Assembly: GCA_046314755.1 (NCBI GenBank)
Contig: JBKDBG010000002.1
Span: 1-64,000, forward strand
Length of the DNA stretch: 64,000 nt
Reading direction: 5' to 3'
Source of the DNA: UBA6183 sp046314755
GTDB lineage: Bacteria; Bacteroidota; Bacteroidia; UKL13-3
This document shows, one piece after another, positions 26,305 through 35,332 of the stretch (its first letter is position 1; every line of letters begins with the position of its first letter). The notes below the pieces were generated by a model. It saw only the letters and a list, made by a program, of their open reading frames with translations, ran no database searches and had not been told where the DNA came from. The position numbers and the translations under genes are program-made.

Positions 26305-27483
26305 TTATACTTTTTTGATTACAATAGCAGAAGCACCGCCTCCGCCATTACAAATACCAATTGCTCCAATACTTCCACCTTCATTATGTAATACACTGGT
26401 TAAGGTGGTTAAAATTCTTGAACCACTGCTTCCCAATGCATGGCCTAATGCAATAGCTCCACCATAAACATTTACTTTTTTATTGTCTAATCCCAACAAA
26501 CGATTATTAATAATACCAACTACCGCAAATGCTTCATTAAATTCAAAATAATCAACATCATTTGCTGTAATACCTGCCATTTTTAAAGCTTTAGGTACAG
26601 CTAATGCAGGAGCCGTAGTAAACCACTCCGGTTGGTGTGCGGCATCTGCAAATCCAATAATTTGCGCAAGTGGTTTCAACCCTAATTCTTTTACCTTATC
26701 ACCACTCATTAATACCAATGCACTTGCTCCATCACTTAATGGAGAAGCATTTGCGGCAGTAATTGAACCGCTTTTATCGAAAACCGGTTTTAAGGTTTTC
26801 ATTTTATCGAAGTTGATTTTAGTGTATTGTTCATCTTCATTCAACACAATCGGGTCTTTTCCTCTTACCGGAATTTCCACAGGAACAATTTCATTGGCAA
26901 ACGCATTCTTTTCAAACGCAGCTTTTGCCTTTACGTAACTTTCAATTGCAAATGCATCTTGTTCTTCACGTGTAATTTGGTGCTCACGTGCACACAATTC
27001 ACCGGCATTACCCATGTGAAAATCATTATACACATCCCACAAACCATCTTTTACTAAACCATCTTGAATTTGTCCGTGACCTAAGCGATAGCCATTACGT
27101 GCTTTATCTAAGTAGTAAGGCACGTTGCTCATGCTTTCCATACCACCGGCAACCACCACATCATTTTGGCCAAGCATAATGCTTTGTGCTGCAAGCATTA
27201 CTGATTTGCTGCCACTCGCGCATACTTTATTAATGGTTGTTGAAGGAACGGTGTTTGGAATTCCCGCTGCAATCATTGCTTGCGTGGCAGGTGCTTGTCC
27301 TAAGCCTGCACTTAGCACATTTCCCATAAACACTTCATTTACCAATTCCGGTGTAATTCCGGCTTTTTGCAATGCTCCTTTAATGGCAATTGCGCCAAGT
27401 TGAGGAGCAGTAAATCCTGATAATGCTCCACCAAAAGTGCCTACAGGTGTGCGGGCAACTGAAACAATAAAAACTTCTTTCAT
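26305..27483 (-). CDS. Acetyl-CoA C-acetyltransferase (thiolase)
   Basis: 392 residues, full length. NKVCASGSKSV carries the acyl-accepting Cys88, FNEAFAVV the helper Asn/Glu, GGAIALGHALGSSGSR the catalytic His near 348, and ICNGGGGASAIV the second Cys378. The family condenses two acetyl-CoA to acetoacetyl-CoA or cleaves the reverse in fatty-acid and amino-acid catabolism. It is the degradative/biosynthetic type II group (AtoB/PhaA-like). It is a single gene with its own promoter-like element and terminator; no beta-oxidation partners are adjacent. Confidence 0.94.
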   Translation of the reverse strand: MKEVFIVSVARTPVGTFGGALSGFTAPQLGAIAIKGALQKAGITPELVNEVFMGNVLSAGLGQAPATQAMIAAGIPNTVPSTTINKVCASGSKSVMLAAQSIMLGQNDVVVAGGMESMSNVPYYLDKARNGYRLGHGQIQDGLVKDGLWDVYNDFHMGNAGELCAREHQITREEQDAFAIESYVKAKAAFEKNAFANEIVPVEIPVRGKDPIVLNEDEQYTKINFDKMKTLKPVFDKSGSITAANASPLSDGASALVLMSGDKVKELGLKPLAQIIGFADAAHQPEWFTTAPALAVPKALKMAGITANDVDYFEFNEAFAVVGIINNRLLGLDNKKVNVYGGAIALGHALGSSGSRILTTLTSVLHNEGGSIGAIGICNGGGGASAIVIKKV

Positions 27484-27546
27484 GTGTGTGTTTGTTTATT
27501 GATAAGCAGTTGGCTTATCCATTAATACTGTTTAATTTGAATGCGG

Positions 27547-27554
27547 CAAATGTA
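27547..27554 (-). promoter_or_regulatory. -7 promoter element before the thiolase gene
   Basis: On the minus strand TACATTTG, an exact TAnnTTTG match, about 64 bases upstream of the ATG. No good -33 element. Confidence 0.4.
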
Positions 27555-27619
27555 GCTATTTTATGCATTTGCGCTATTTTATTTTTAGGTTGAATAGTTA
27601 TTGACTTAATTCGTATTTC

Positions 27620-28396
27620 ATGAAATTTTCGAGGGCTTTTGTTTATGGCGATTTGTTGTTTGAAACTATGCGGTTTCATCAAGGCAGAATTATTAATTTA
27701 AAATATCATTTTCAGCGACTTACGCAAGGTGCCTCAACGCTTGGATTTTTACTGCCAAATGAATGGAGTGAGGAATTATTTTCACAACAAATTCAGCGTG
27801 AAATTCCTAATGAAAACCATAATTACCGAATACGTTATGTGTTATACCGCGATGGTGAAGGATTTTACCATCCTGAAAATCCGCAAGTGGGTTACATAGT
27901 TGAATACTTTGATGCACCTGCTTTGAAAACCCATATTGCTTATTGCGGAATTTATCATGAAAATAAAAAAGCGGTTTCACCATTGGGTAATTTAAAATCG
28001 GGGAATGCTTTAATTTATGTGGAAGCTGCACGTTTTGCCAAGCAGAAAAAATGGAATGATGCGTTTATTTTAAATACCGATAATACGATTATTGAGGCTA
28101 CCTCAAGTAATCTGTTTTGGATACAAGAGGGGAACTTTTTTACGGTTCCTCTCCAACAAGCCCCGGTAGCCGGAGTAATGCGTGCGTTTGTGCTGGATTA
28201 CCTCAAACAAAATGGAATTGATGTGACAGAAAAGCCGCTCTCCCTCCAATCTCTCCAACAAATGGATGCTTGCTTTCTAACCAATAGTATTCAACCTTGG
28301 GTTTGGGTAAATGAAACGGAAGGAATTTGTTTTGAGCCACCCACCGCTGCAATAGCTTTGCAACAAGAGATATTTGCGGCTTTAGACTTAAAGTAA
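27620..28396 (+). CDS. Class IV aminotransferase-fold enzyme (PabC-like)
   Basis: 258 residues of the fold-type IV PLP family: GDLLFETMRFHQGRIINLKYH at the start, RIRYVLYRDG near 70, NLKSGNALIYVEAARFAKQK near 125 with the probable PLP lysine in NLKSGN, and IIEATSSNLFWIQEG near 155. The short length and single-domain layout fit aminodeoxychorismate lyase (p-aminobenzoate/folate synthesis) better than branched-chain aminotransferase, but D-amino-acid transaminase is a further option. No pabB gene is adjacent, so the assignment is at family level. Confidence 0.78.
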   Translation: MKFSRAFVYGDLLFETMRFHQGRIINLKYHFQRLTQGASTLGFLLPNEWSEELFSQQIQREIPNENHNYRIRYVLYRDGEGFYHPENPQVGYIVEYFDAPALKTHIAYCGIYHENKKAVSPLGNLKSGNALIYVEAARFAKQKKWNDAFILNTDNTIIEATSSNLFWIQEGNFFTVPLQQAPVAGVMRAFVLDYLKQNGIDVTEKPLSLQSLQQMDACFLTNSIQPWVWVNETEGICFEPPTAAIALQQEIFAALDLK

Positions 28397-28445
28397 ACCA
28401 CAAATAATTAATCAGGAAATGTATTTTCGCTACTTTATTTAATTT

Positions 28446-30605
28446 ATGAAAAAGTTATATACGCTGTTTTTGTTAACGATTGGAGGGGTGTTGCTTAGTG
28501 CGCATACCCTTAAAAAAACAGATGAGGGAATGTTTCCTTTATCTGAAATCAAACATATTGATTTACAAAAAGCCGGTTTAAAAATTAGTGCACAAGAACT
28601 TTACAATCCCAATGGTACAAGTTTAATTGATGCCATTGTTCGTGTTGGCGGTTGTACAGGCTCTTTCTTAAGTGCCGAAGGTTTAATAGTAACCAATCAC
28701 CATTGTGCATTTAGCTTTGTTCAAGCCATTAGTGATGTTAAAAACGATTATATTAAAAATGGTTTCTTGGCCCAAAATCGACAACAAGAAGTGCCTGCAA
28801 AAGGCTTGGTATGTAAAATTACAGCTTCTTATAAAGATGTTTCTAATGACGTACTTGCAGGAACTGAAAATGTGGAGGGTTCTGCTCGCCTCAAATTGAT
28901 TGCAGAAAATATTAAACGAATTACCGAAGAGGAAAACAAAGCCAACAAGGATTTACAATGCGAAATTTCCGAAATGTTTACGGGAAAAACGTACGTGTTG
29001 TTTCGCTATAAGTTGTTAAAAGACGTTCGCTTGGTTTATGTGCCACCGGTAAGTATTGGTTCGTATGGCGGTGAACTTGATAACTGGGTTTGGCCGCGAC
29101 ACAGTGGAGATTTTGCCTTCTTAAGAGCTTATGTAGCACCTGATGGAAGTGCCGCAGAATACAATGAAAAAAATGTGCCTTATAAACCTGTACAATACTT
29201 AAAGGTAAATGCCAAAGGGGTTAATGAAGATGATTTTGTTTTTATTTTAGGATATCCCGGACGTACCTACCGGCACCAACCCGCAGGTTTTTATGAGTAT
29301 CACCAAAAATATTTGTTAAGCTACATCAGTAATTTGTTTGATTGGCAAATTAACTACATGGAACAATTGGGTAAAAAAGACTATGCTTTAAATATTAAGT
29401 ATGCTGCTAAAATTAAAAGTTTAGCCAATACCACCAAAAACTTTAAAGGAAAACTACAAGGTTTTGAAAGAGCCAATTTAACGGCAAAAAAACGTGAAGA
29501 AGAAAAACAACTTCAAAACTTTATCATATCTAATAAAGATTTGGCAGCCAAGTACGGCAATGTGTTGCCACGTATCAATGAGTTGTACAATGAATTGATG
29601 ACAGTGGCTTCTCGCAATTTATGGTTAGATCAAATCTATAACTTATCACCGGCACTGCATGCATCGGCTATTCTTCATCAATACCAAATGGCTTACAATA
29701 AATTGCCTAAAAAGGAGCGTAAGCATTTTATTGAAACCCAGCTGCCTAATTTAAAAAAGGATTTAGCTAAGGCTTTAGGTCGTTATGATGCACAGTTGGA
29801 TAAAGATGCCATGGTTAAAATGCTGAGCGATGCGGCATGGTTAACCGGTAAAAATTCACTCTCATCTGTACAAAAGTTGCTGGAAGGGAAATCCTCCACT
29901 ATTCAAATTCAACAATTGGCTGAAAGATGGTTTACCCAATCAAAACTTACTAATGCCAAATGGGTAAATGAAATGTTAGAGAAATCACCTGCGAAATTGC
30001 TCACTTATGAAGATGATATGATGGTGTTTGCTGCGGAGTTAAATGAAGAGTTATTAAAGTTTGATGCAGAGGATTTGAAACGTGATGGTGAATTGAACAA
30101 ATTGATGGCAAGTTTGGTTGAAGTTAAACAGTTGTGGTTAAACAAATCATTTATTCCTGATGCCAATGCTACCTTACGTTTTACTTTCGGACATATCAAA
30201 GGGTATTCTCCTAATGATGGTATTTATGCAAAACCATTCACTACATTAAAAGGTGTAATTGAAAAAAGCGACACCTTAGAATACCAACTGTTGGATGTAA
30301 TTCGTGAGTTGTATGCCATGAAAGATTATGGTGATTTTATTCATCCGGGATTGAATGATTTGCCTATTAACATTTTGTACAATTTAGATACAACAGGCGG
30401 CAACAGCGGAAGTCCGGTGTTAAATAACAAAGGCGAGTTAATTGGAATCAATTTTGACAGGGCATTTACGGCTACCATTAACGATTATGCTTGGAATGAA
30501 ACGTATAGTCGCAGTGTAGGTGTTGATATCAGATACGTGTTATGGGTATTGCAAAAAGTTGCGAAGGCAAACCATGTATTAAATGAATTTACCTATGTGA
30601 GGTAG
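28446..30605 (+). CDS. S46 dipeptidyl-peptidase, DPP11-like
   Basis: 719 residues with a signal-like N terminus. The S46 catalytic triad is visible: GLIVTNHHCAF (His near 82), NWVWPRHSGDFAFLRAYV (Asp near 224) and TTGGNSGSPVLNNKGELIG (Ser654). Eighteen residues after the Ser lies Arg672 in INFDRAF. In Porphyromonas gingivalis this position is Arg673 in DPP11 (Asp/Glu at P1) and Gly in DPP7 (hydrophobic P1), so acidic specificity is predicted. The enzyme is periplasmic and frees dipeptides for peptide-based nutrition. Confidence 0.92.
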   Translation: MKKLYTLFLLTIGGVLLSAHTLKKTDEGMFPLSEIKHIDLQKAGLKISAQELYNPNGTSLIDAIVRVGGCTGSFLSAEGLIVTNHHCAFSFVQAISDVKNDYIKNGFLAQNRQQEVPAKGLVCKITASYKDVSNDVLAGTENVEGSARLKLIAENIKRITEEENKANKDLQCEISEMFTGKTYVLFRYKLLKDVRLVYVPPVSIGSYGGELDNWVWPRHSGDFAFLRAYVAPDGSAAEYNEKNVPYKPVQYLKVNAKGVNEDDFVFILGYPGRTYRHQPAGFYEYHQKYLLSYISNLFDWQINYMEQLGKKDYALNIKYAAKIKSLANTTKNFKGKLQGFERANLTAKKREEEKQLQNFIISNKDLAAKYGNVLPRINELYNELMTVASRNLWLDQIYNLSPALHASAILHQYQMAYNKLPKKERKHFIETQLPNLKKDLAKALGRYDAQLDKDAMVKMLSDAAWLTGKNSLSSVQKLLEGKSSTIQIQQLAERWFTQSKLTNAKWVNEMLEKSPAKLLTYEDDMMVFAAELNEELLKFDAEDLKRDGELNKLMASLVEVKQLWLNKSFIPDANATLRFTFGHIKGYSPNDGIYAKPFTTLKGVIEKSDTLEYQLLDVIRELYAMKDYGDFIHPGLNDLPINILYNLDTTGGNSGSPVLNNKGELIGINFDRAFTATINDYAWNETYSRSVGVDIRYVLWVLQKVAKANHVLNEFTYVR

Positions 30606-30630
30606 GCAAACCATAAACAGATTATAAAAG

Positions 30631-30668
30631 AAAAAAGGTCGCAGTGAAAAACTTGCGACCTTTTTTTG
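30631..30668. terminator. Bidirectional terminator after the S46 peptidase gene
   Basis: AAAAAAGGTCGCA pairs with TGCGACCTTTTTT around a ten-base loop; symmetric, so it can also end the minus-strand operon that finishes at 30681. Confidence 0.88.
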
Positions 30669-30680
30669 TGTAAGTAATTA

Positions 30681-31343
30681 TTAGTAAGCAATACCAAAAG
30701 TTACTCCGCCTCTAATACCATAACCACTTAAGTAGGCATTATTAATGCCGAGTCCCAAATAATTGTCTTGGTCAAAGTCCGATGTGGTAGAGCCATTTTT
30801 ATCGGTAAGCCTTTTATCAATCATGATTAAATAAGTAAGACCTGCAAAAAAATCAACCGTGAATTTATCTTTAATGAGGTATTGATGCCCTACCATAATC
30901 CCAAACCCCCCGGATTGGAAGTTACTCTTAAAATCAAATGTTGGAGGATTATTTCCGTTTAACATTTCTTTTTTTCTTTCAAATTGGTGATACCTCACAA
31001 ATGGTGAAATGTAACTGCCTGAAACACCTGCACCGGTTAAGTTATAACGGTATTCAAAGTTAAGTGAAATCCCTTGGGTACGATCATCCGAGTTGTCGCT
31101 TTTAACATAAGCATCCCAAAAACCCGATGATGAACTGTAATTCATAATGGAGGCCGTAACCTGCCATGATTTTACAGGCGTAAAATGATGTTGATACCCC
31201 ATAGTTAGCGTACCGTAAGCCGGGCTTAATAAATTAATTTTTATGGCATTATTTTTAATAGGCGGAAAGTTGTTTTTACGTTGTGCCCACGTATTATTTG
31301 CCAATGCAACAAGTAGTATTAAAATAACGATATACTTTTTCAT
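30681..31343 (-). CDS. Outer-membrane beta-barrel protein, paralog 3 of 3
   Basis: 220 residues with a signal peptide (MKKYIVILILLVALANNTWA). The mature protein opens with KINLLSPAYGTLTMGYQHHF, continues with alternating amphipathic strands, and ends SGYGIRGGVTFGIAY, with a terminal aromatic residue as in beta-signals recognised by BamA. It shares the N- and C-terminal patterns with the next two genes upstream, so it is part of a tandem family. No enzymatic motif is seen. A small 8-stranded barrel is the simplest reading; its cargo or ligand is unknown. Confidence 0.72.
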   Translation of the reverse strand: MKKYIVILILLVALANNTWAQRKNNFPPIKNNAIKINLLSPAYGTLTMGYQHHFTPVKSWQVTASIMNYSSSSGFWDAYVKSDNSDDRTQGISLNFEYRYNLTGAGVSGSYISPFVRYHQFERKKEMLNGNNPPTFDFKSNFQSGGFGIMVGHQYLIKDKFTVDFFAGLTYLIMIDKRLTDKNGSTTSDFDQDNYLGLGINNAYLSGYGIRGGVTFGIAY

Positions 31344-31352
31344 AATTGAGTA

Positions 31353-32009
31353 TTAGAATGAGAAACCTACGTTAACACCTGCTCTTAAACCAAGGCCGGT
31401 AAGGTAAAAATTAGGAATGTTTCTGGCTAAATAATCATTTTCTAATTTAGCCTCTTGATTGGTAGTGACATTGCGGGCTGACCTGTTGTTTGTGATTAAG
31501 AATTGATACGAAGGCCCCACAAACATGTCTAAACTTATCATTTTATACACCTGAATGTTTTTACCGAAAATTACACCTCCGCCAATGGAAGTAAATGTTC
31601 CTTCTTCTTTAATTTGTTTCAACCCTATGGGTGTTTGCGACCAATACACATAATCGTCCCATATCTCTGCATCTTTTTTATAAGTCATAAATCTTCCAAA
31701 ACCTCCAATATAAAATGAATTTAAAAATGGATCATTTGAAATACTGTATTTGTAGTCAAAAGTTAGGGCAATCCCATTTACCTTATTGGTGTAATTAAAA
31801 TACTCTTCAAACCTGCTGAAATCGTTAAAGTCCATGTAGCTAAAGCCAATTTGAAAGGCTTGATCCGATTTGGTTTCTCGTTGATAGGAAATGTTAAATG
31901 TGTTATAAACGGCACTTAATAAATTTAATTTTACGGTTTCAGTTTGTGCATACATTTTATTTCCTGCACAAAACATCACCATCACGAATATGAATTTTTT
32001 TGTGTTCAT
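31353..32009 (-). CDS. Outer-membrane beta-barrel protein, paralog 2 of 3
   Basis: 218 residues with a signal peptide (MNTKKFIFVMVMFCAGNKMYA). KLNLLSAVYNTFNISYQRET is the counterpart of the paralog-3 opening, and LTGLGLRAGVNVGFSF is the counterpart of its end. The spacing between family members is 9 and 3 bases, so they form one transcript. Identity to its neighbours is clear by eye only at the ends; the middle loops have diverged, as expected when loops face outward. Confidence 0.72.
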   Translation of the reverse strand: MNTKKFIFVMVMFCAGNKMYAQTETVKLNLLSAVYNTFNISYQRETKSDQAFQIGFSYMDFNDFSRFEEYFNYTNKVNGIALTFDYKYSISNDPFLNSFYIGGFGRFMTYKKDAEIWDDYVYWSQTPIGLKQIKEEGTFTSIGGGVIFGKNIQVYKMISLDMFVGPSYQFLITNNRSARNVTTNQEAKLENDYLARNIPNFYLTGLGLRAGVNVGFSF

Positions 32010-32012
32010 AAG

Positions 32013-32576
32013 TTAAAACTTAAAGCCTAATAATATTCCGCCTCTAAAACTATATCCAGTTACAAAGATACCTGCTTCATCAATAACTTGTTGCCTTTCA
32101 GTGGTACTATTATCCGCTAAACTGTATTGTGGCCCAAGAAAAGTATCAATGTATAAATACTTTAACACTTTTATTTGATAACCTAATAAGAGCCCAGGGT
32201 TAATAATACCTAAGCTGAAATCATCTTTAGTGTCAAACAATTGTTTGTACCTAAAAAAGGGTTGCAGATAAATTCCCTGTTCGTTTGATTCTTCTAGATA
32301 TAACCTGTATTCAAGTCCTAAACCAATCGCCCTCAAGTCGGTTTTAATATTGTTGGTTTGAGGCAAAAACAAAAAGCCTGAATAAACAATAGAGTGATTA
32401 ATGGAGGTTCCTCGTTCTATTTGAAAACTAATAGAACCTATCGCAGGACTTAATATGTTTATCTTGCCAATGGTATATTTTTCAAAGTTGTTACCTTGAA
32501 ATGGAGAATTTGCATGAGCAGCCGGTTTTAAAATAAAGCATGCTGCCACCCATAAAATGGTGTGTTTAAAATTCAT
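32013..32576 (-). CDS. Outer-membrane beta-barrel protein, paralog 1 of 3
   Basis: First gene of the tandem set. The start was taken at MNFKHTILWVAACFILKPAA (187 residues, signal peptide) rather than seven codons earlier. IGKINILSPAIGSISFQIER opens the barrel and VTGYSFRGGILLGFKF closes it. This copy has one or two strands fewer than its paralogs. All three start with K-I/L-N-x-L-S, probably the first inserted strand. Confidence 0.7.
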   Translation of the reverse strand: MNFKHTILWVAACFILKPAAHANSPFQGNNFEKYTIGKINILSPAIGSISFQIERGTSINHSIVYSGFLFLPQTNNIKTDLRAIGLGLEYRLYLEESNEQGIYLQPFFRYKQLFDTKDDFSLGIINPGLLLGYQIKVLKYLYIDTFLGPQYSLADNSTTERQQVIDEAGIFVTGYSFRGGILLGFKF

Positions 32577-32656
32577 TATGGCTAAATAGAATTTCAATAT
32601 ATAAATTGTTTTGAAACAAACCTAAAGTTTAAAGGTTTATTATCTGATTGCAAAAA

Positions 32657-33685
32657 ATGAATTTAGCAACATCCGACTTAATTATTTTTACAGATCGAGG
32701 CATGTATGTTCCTCAGGCGGATGTTTACATCGACCCCTGGAGGTCAGTAGAACGGGCCTTAATCACTCATGCTCACAGTGACCATGCACGATGGGGTATG
32801 CAACATTATTTGGCGCACCAGCAATCCATTCCAATTTTAAAAAGTCGGCTCGGAATTAACAATTATCAAAGCGTAGCATATGGCGAAACCACAACAATAA
32901 ATGGGGTTAAATTTACCTTTTATCCTGCCGGACACGTTTTAGGTTCATCCCAAATTAAAGTGGAATATAAAGGTAATATTTGGGTGGTGAGTGGTGATTA
33001 CAAATTGGTGAATGACGGTATTTGTACTCCATTTGAACCTGTAAAATGTCATGCGTTTATTACCGAAAGTACCTTTGGTTTACCGGTCTTCAATTGGAAA
33101 TCAAACGAGCAGTTAAAGTTGGAGTTGAATGAAATTTGGCGCCTTGCCATTCAGCAAAATAAATCGTTGGTGATATTTGCGTATGCCTTAGGAAAAGCCC
33201 AAAGGGTATTGCAATTGTTAGATAATTCGTTAGGAAAAGTTTTTGTGCACGGGGCAGTTTACAACATGAACGAAGCATGCCAAGAAAGCGGTGTGCAACT
33301 CAACGAATATTTAGCTGTAAGTAATGAAAGTAAAAATCACATTTGGAATGGGTCTGCAATTATTGCACCGCCATCAGCGGCAGGTAGTACGTGGTTGAAA
33401 AAGTTTGAACCATACATCACCGTAAATGCAAGTGGTTGGATGGCATTACGAGGTGCACGCAGAAGATCTGCTGTTGATTATGGATTGGTGATGAGTGACC
33501 ATGCTGATTGGAATGATTTGAATACGGCAATCAAACAAACCTCTGCCGAAAAAATATTGGTTACACATGGATACAGTGCCATTTTCGCAAAATACCTACG
33601 TGAACAAGGTTATGATGCAATAGATGTGAATACGGAATTTAAGGGCGAGTTAACTGACGGTGCAAAAGAGGAGGAGGTTTCATGA
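32657..33685 (+). CDS. Ligase-associated DNA exonuclease (metallo-beta-lactamase fold)
   Basis: The ATG at 32657 was chosen; a TTG three codons upstream is also in frame. The 342 residues contain the MBL site THAHSDHARWG near 40, GHVLGSSQI near 98 (metal His), SGDYKL near 118 and ITESTFGLP, then a C-terminal beta-CASP-like part with VMSDHADWNDL and THGY (last metal His). The family (TIGR04122-like) is found with the ATP-dependent ligase that follows here with a 4-base overlap. It probably trims DNA or RNA ends before ligation in a repair pathway. Confidence 0.88.
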   Translation: MNLATSDLIIFTDRGMYVPQADVYIDPWRSVERALITHAHSDHARWGMQHYLAHQQSIPILKSRLGINNYQSVAYGETTTINGVKFTFYPAGHVLGSSQIKVEYKGNIWVVSGDYKLVNDGICTPFEPVKCHAFITESTFGLPVFNWKSNEQLKLELNEIWRLAIQQNKSLVIFAYALGKAQRVLQLLDNSLGKVFVHGAVYNMNEACQESGVQLNEYLAVSNESKNHIWNGSAIIAPPSAAGSTWLKKFEPYITVNASGWMALRGARRRSAVDYGLVMSDHADWNDLNTAIKQTSAEKILVTHGYSAIFAKYLREQGYDAIDVNTEFKGELTDGAKEEEVS

Positions 33686-35277
33686 GAAGATTCGTACAAC
33701 TTTTTCGAGAAATTGATACCACCACTAAAACAAACGAAAAAATTTCGGCAATGGTTCGGTACTTTGATGAGGTAAGCGATGAAGATAAACTTCATACCAT
33801 TGCCTTATTTACCGGTCGTAATCCCAAACGAATTGTAAAAACAAACTTGCTAAAATTATGGGCTGCAGAGTTGGCACAAATTCCCTTCTGGTTGTTTGAA
33901 GAAGCCTATCATGTGGTTGGCGATTTATCTGAAACGATTAGTAATGTGCTGCCCGAAGGAAACGCTAATCATCAATATGGATTAAGTTATTGGATTGAAC
34001 AATTGCAAGAAAAATTGCATGCAAGTGAGGATGATAAAAAAGCTTTCATTACGTCTACTTGGCTGCAAATGAATCGTGAGGAACGATTTGTGTTTAACAA
34101 ACTTTCATCAGGCGCATTTCGCATGGGTGTTTCAACTAAGCTTATGGTAAAAGCACTTGCTAAACATACCAAGTTGGATGAAAACCTACTGATGCATCGA
34201 ATCATGGGAAATTGGACAACAGCCAATACCACGTTTCATGAACTCATTACCAATCATCACGTTCAAGATGATGATTCAAAACCTTATCCTTTTTATTTGG
34301 CTTATGCTTTAGAAGAGGAAAATGCCATAAGCAATAATTTAGCCGATTGGCAAATTGAATACAAATGGGATGGTATACGTTGTCAGCTTATACATCGCTC
34401 GGGTGTATTGTTTTTGTGGAGCAGGGGAGAAGAGTTAATCACTTCTAATTTTCCCGAATTACAGGCTTTATTAAATCATTTACCTGAAGGAGTAGTAATT
34501 GATGGAGAACTCATCGGATACAAGAATGAATCCATTTTGTCATTTCAACATTTACAAACCCGCATCAGCCGAAAAAAGGTAACCAACAAAACCATGCAGG
34601 ATGTTCCGGTATGTATCATTGCATATGATTTATTGGAAATCAATGGAAAAGATATAAGGCATTTGCCATTGTTTGAACGTAGAAAAATGTTGGAAGAAAT
34701 GGTAGCGGAAACATCTTCTGATTACGTGCAATTATCACCGTTAATTGAAGCTGACGATTGGAATAAAGTGCAGCAATTTCGGGGCGATGCACGTTTGAAA
34801 AATGCGGAGGGTTTAATGCTTAAACATAAACTAAGTGCTTACGAAACCGGTAGAAAAAAGGGTTTTTGGTGGAAGTGGAAGTTAGATCCGTATACAGTTG
34901 ATGCCGTGATGATTTATGCCATGCGCGGGCATGGAAGAAGAGCCAATTTGTACACCGATTATACTTTTGCCGTTTGGAATGAATCAGGCGAATTGGTTCC
35001 ATTTACAAAAGCATACAGCGGATTAACAGATAAGGAAATTGTAGAACTTGATGCTTGGATTAAAACAAACACCATTGATAAATTTGGTCCGGTTAGAAGT
35101 GTGCATCCTGTGCAAGTTTTTGAAATTGCTTTTGAAGGCATTAATTATTCAACCCGACATAAATCGGGAGTGGCCTTGCGTTTTCCGCGTATACTGCGTT
35201 GGCGTAAAGATAAGCCTGCACAAGAAGCCGATACGCTGAGTAATTTAAAACAGCTGATTATTTCACCGGAAGCATAA
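33682..35277 (+). CDS. ATP-dependent DNA ligase
   Basis: 531 residues. The N-terminal DNA-binding domain (about 1-205) precedes the adenylation domain with EYKWDGIRCQLI (Lys nucleophile in motif I), FLWSRGEELITSNFPEL (motif Ia), DGELIGY (motif III), AYDLLEINGKDIRHL (motif IIIa), EGLMLKHKLSAYETGRKKGFWWKWK (motifs IV and V split by LSAYETGRK) and an OB domain. It fits the ligase group (TIGR04120-like) partnered with a DNA exonuclease. A DEXH helicase and a PdeM-like phosphoesterase often complete this module; neither is downstream, where clpX lies convergently. Confidence 0.9.
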   Translation: MRRFVQLFREIDTTTKTNEKISAMVRYFDEVSDEDKLHTIALFTGRNPKRIVKTNLLKLWAAELAQIPFWLFEEAYHVVGDLSETISNVLPEGNANHQYGLSYWIEQLQEKLHASEDDKKAFITSTWLQMNREERFVFNKLSSGAFRMGVSTKLMVKALAKHTKLDENLLMHRIMGNWTTANTTFHELITNHHVQDDDSKPYPFYLAYALEEENAISNNLADWQIEYKWDGIRCQLIHRSGVLFLWSRGEELITSNFPELQALLNHLPEGVVIDGELIGYKNESILSFQHLQTRISRKKVTNKTMQDVPVCIIAYDLLEINGKDIRHLPLFERRKMLEEMVAETSSDYVQLSPLIEADDWNKVQQFRGDARLKNAEGLMLKHKLSAYETGRKKGFWWKWKLDPYTVDAVMIYAMRGHGRRANLYTDYTFAVWNESGELVPFTKAYSGLTDKEIVELDAWIKTNTIDKFGPVRSVHPVQVFEIAFEGINYSTRHKSGVALRFPRILRWRKDKPAQEADTLSNLKQLIISPEA

Positions 35278-35311
35278 AAAAAATGACCACCTGAAAGTGG
35301 TCATTTTCTTG
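35278..35311. terminator. Bidirectional terminator, ligase / clpX
   Basis: AAAATGACCAC pairs perfectly with GTGGTCATTTT around a six-base loop; T-rich on the plus side and A-rich on the other. Confidence 0.85.
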
Positions 35312-35332
35312 TATGTGTAATAAAAATGATGC

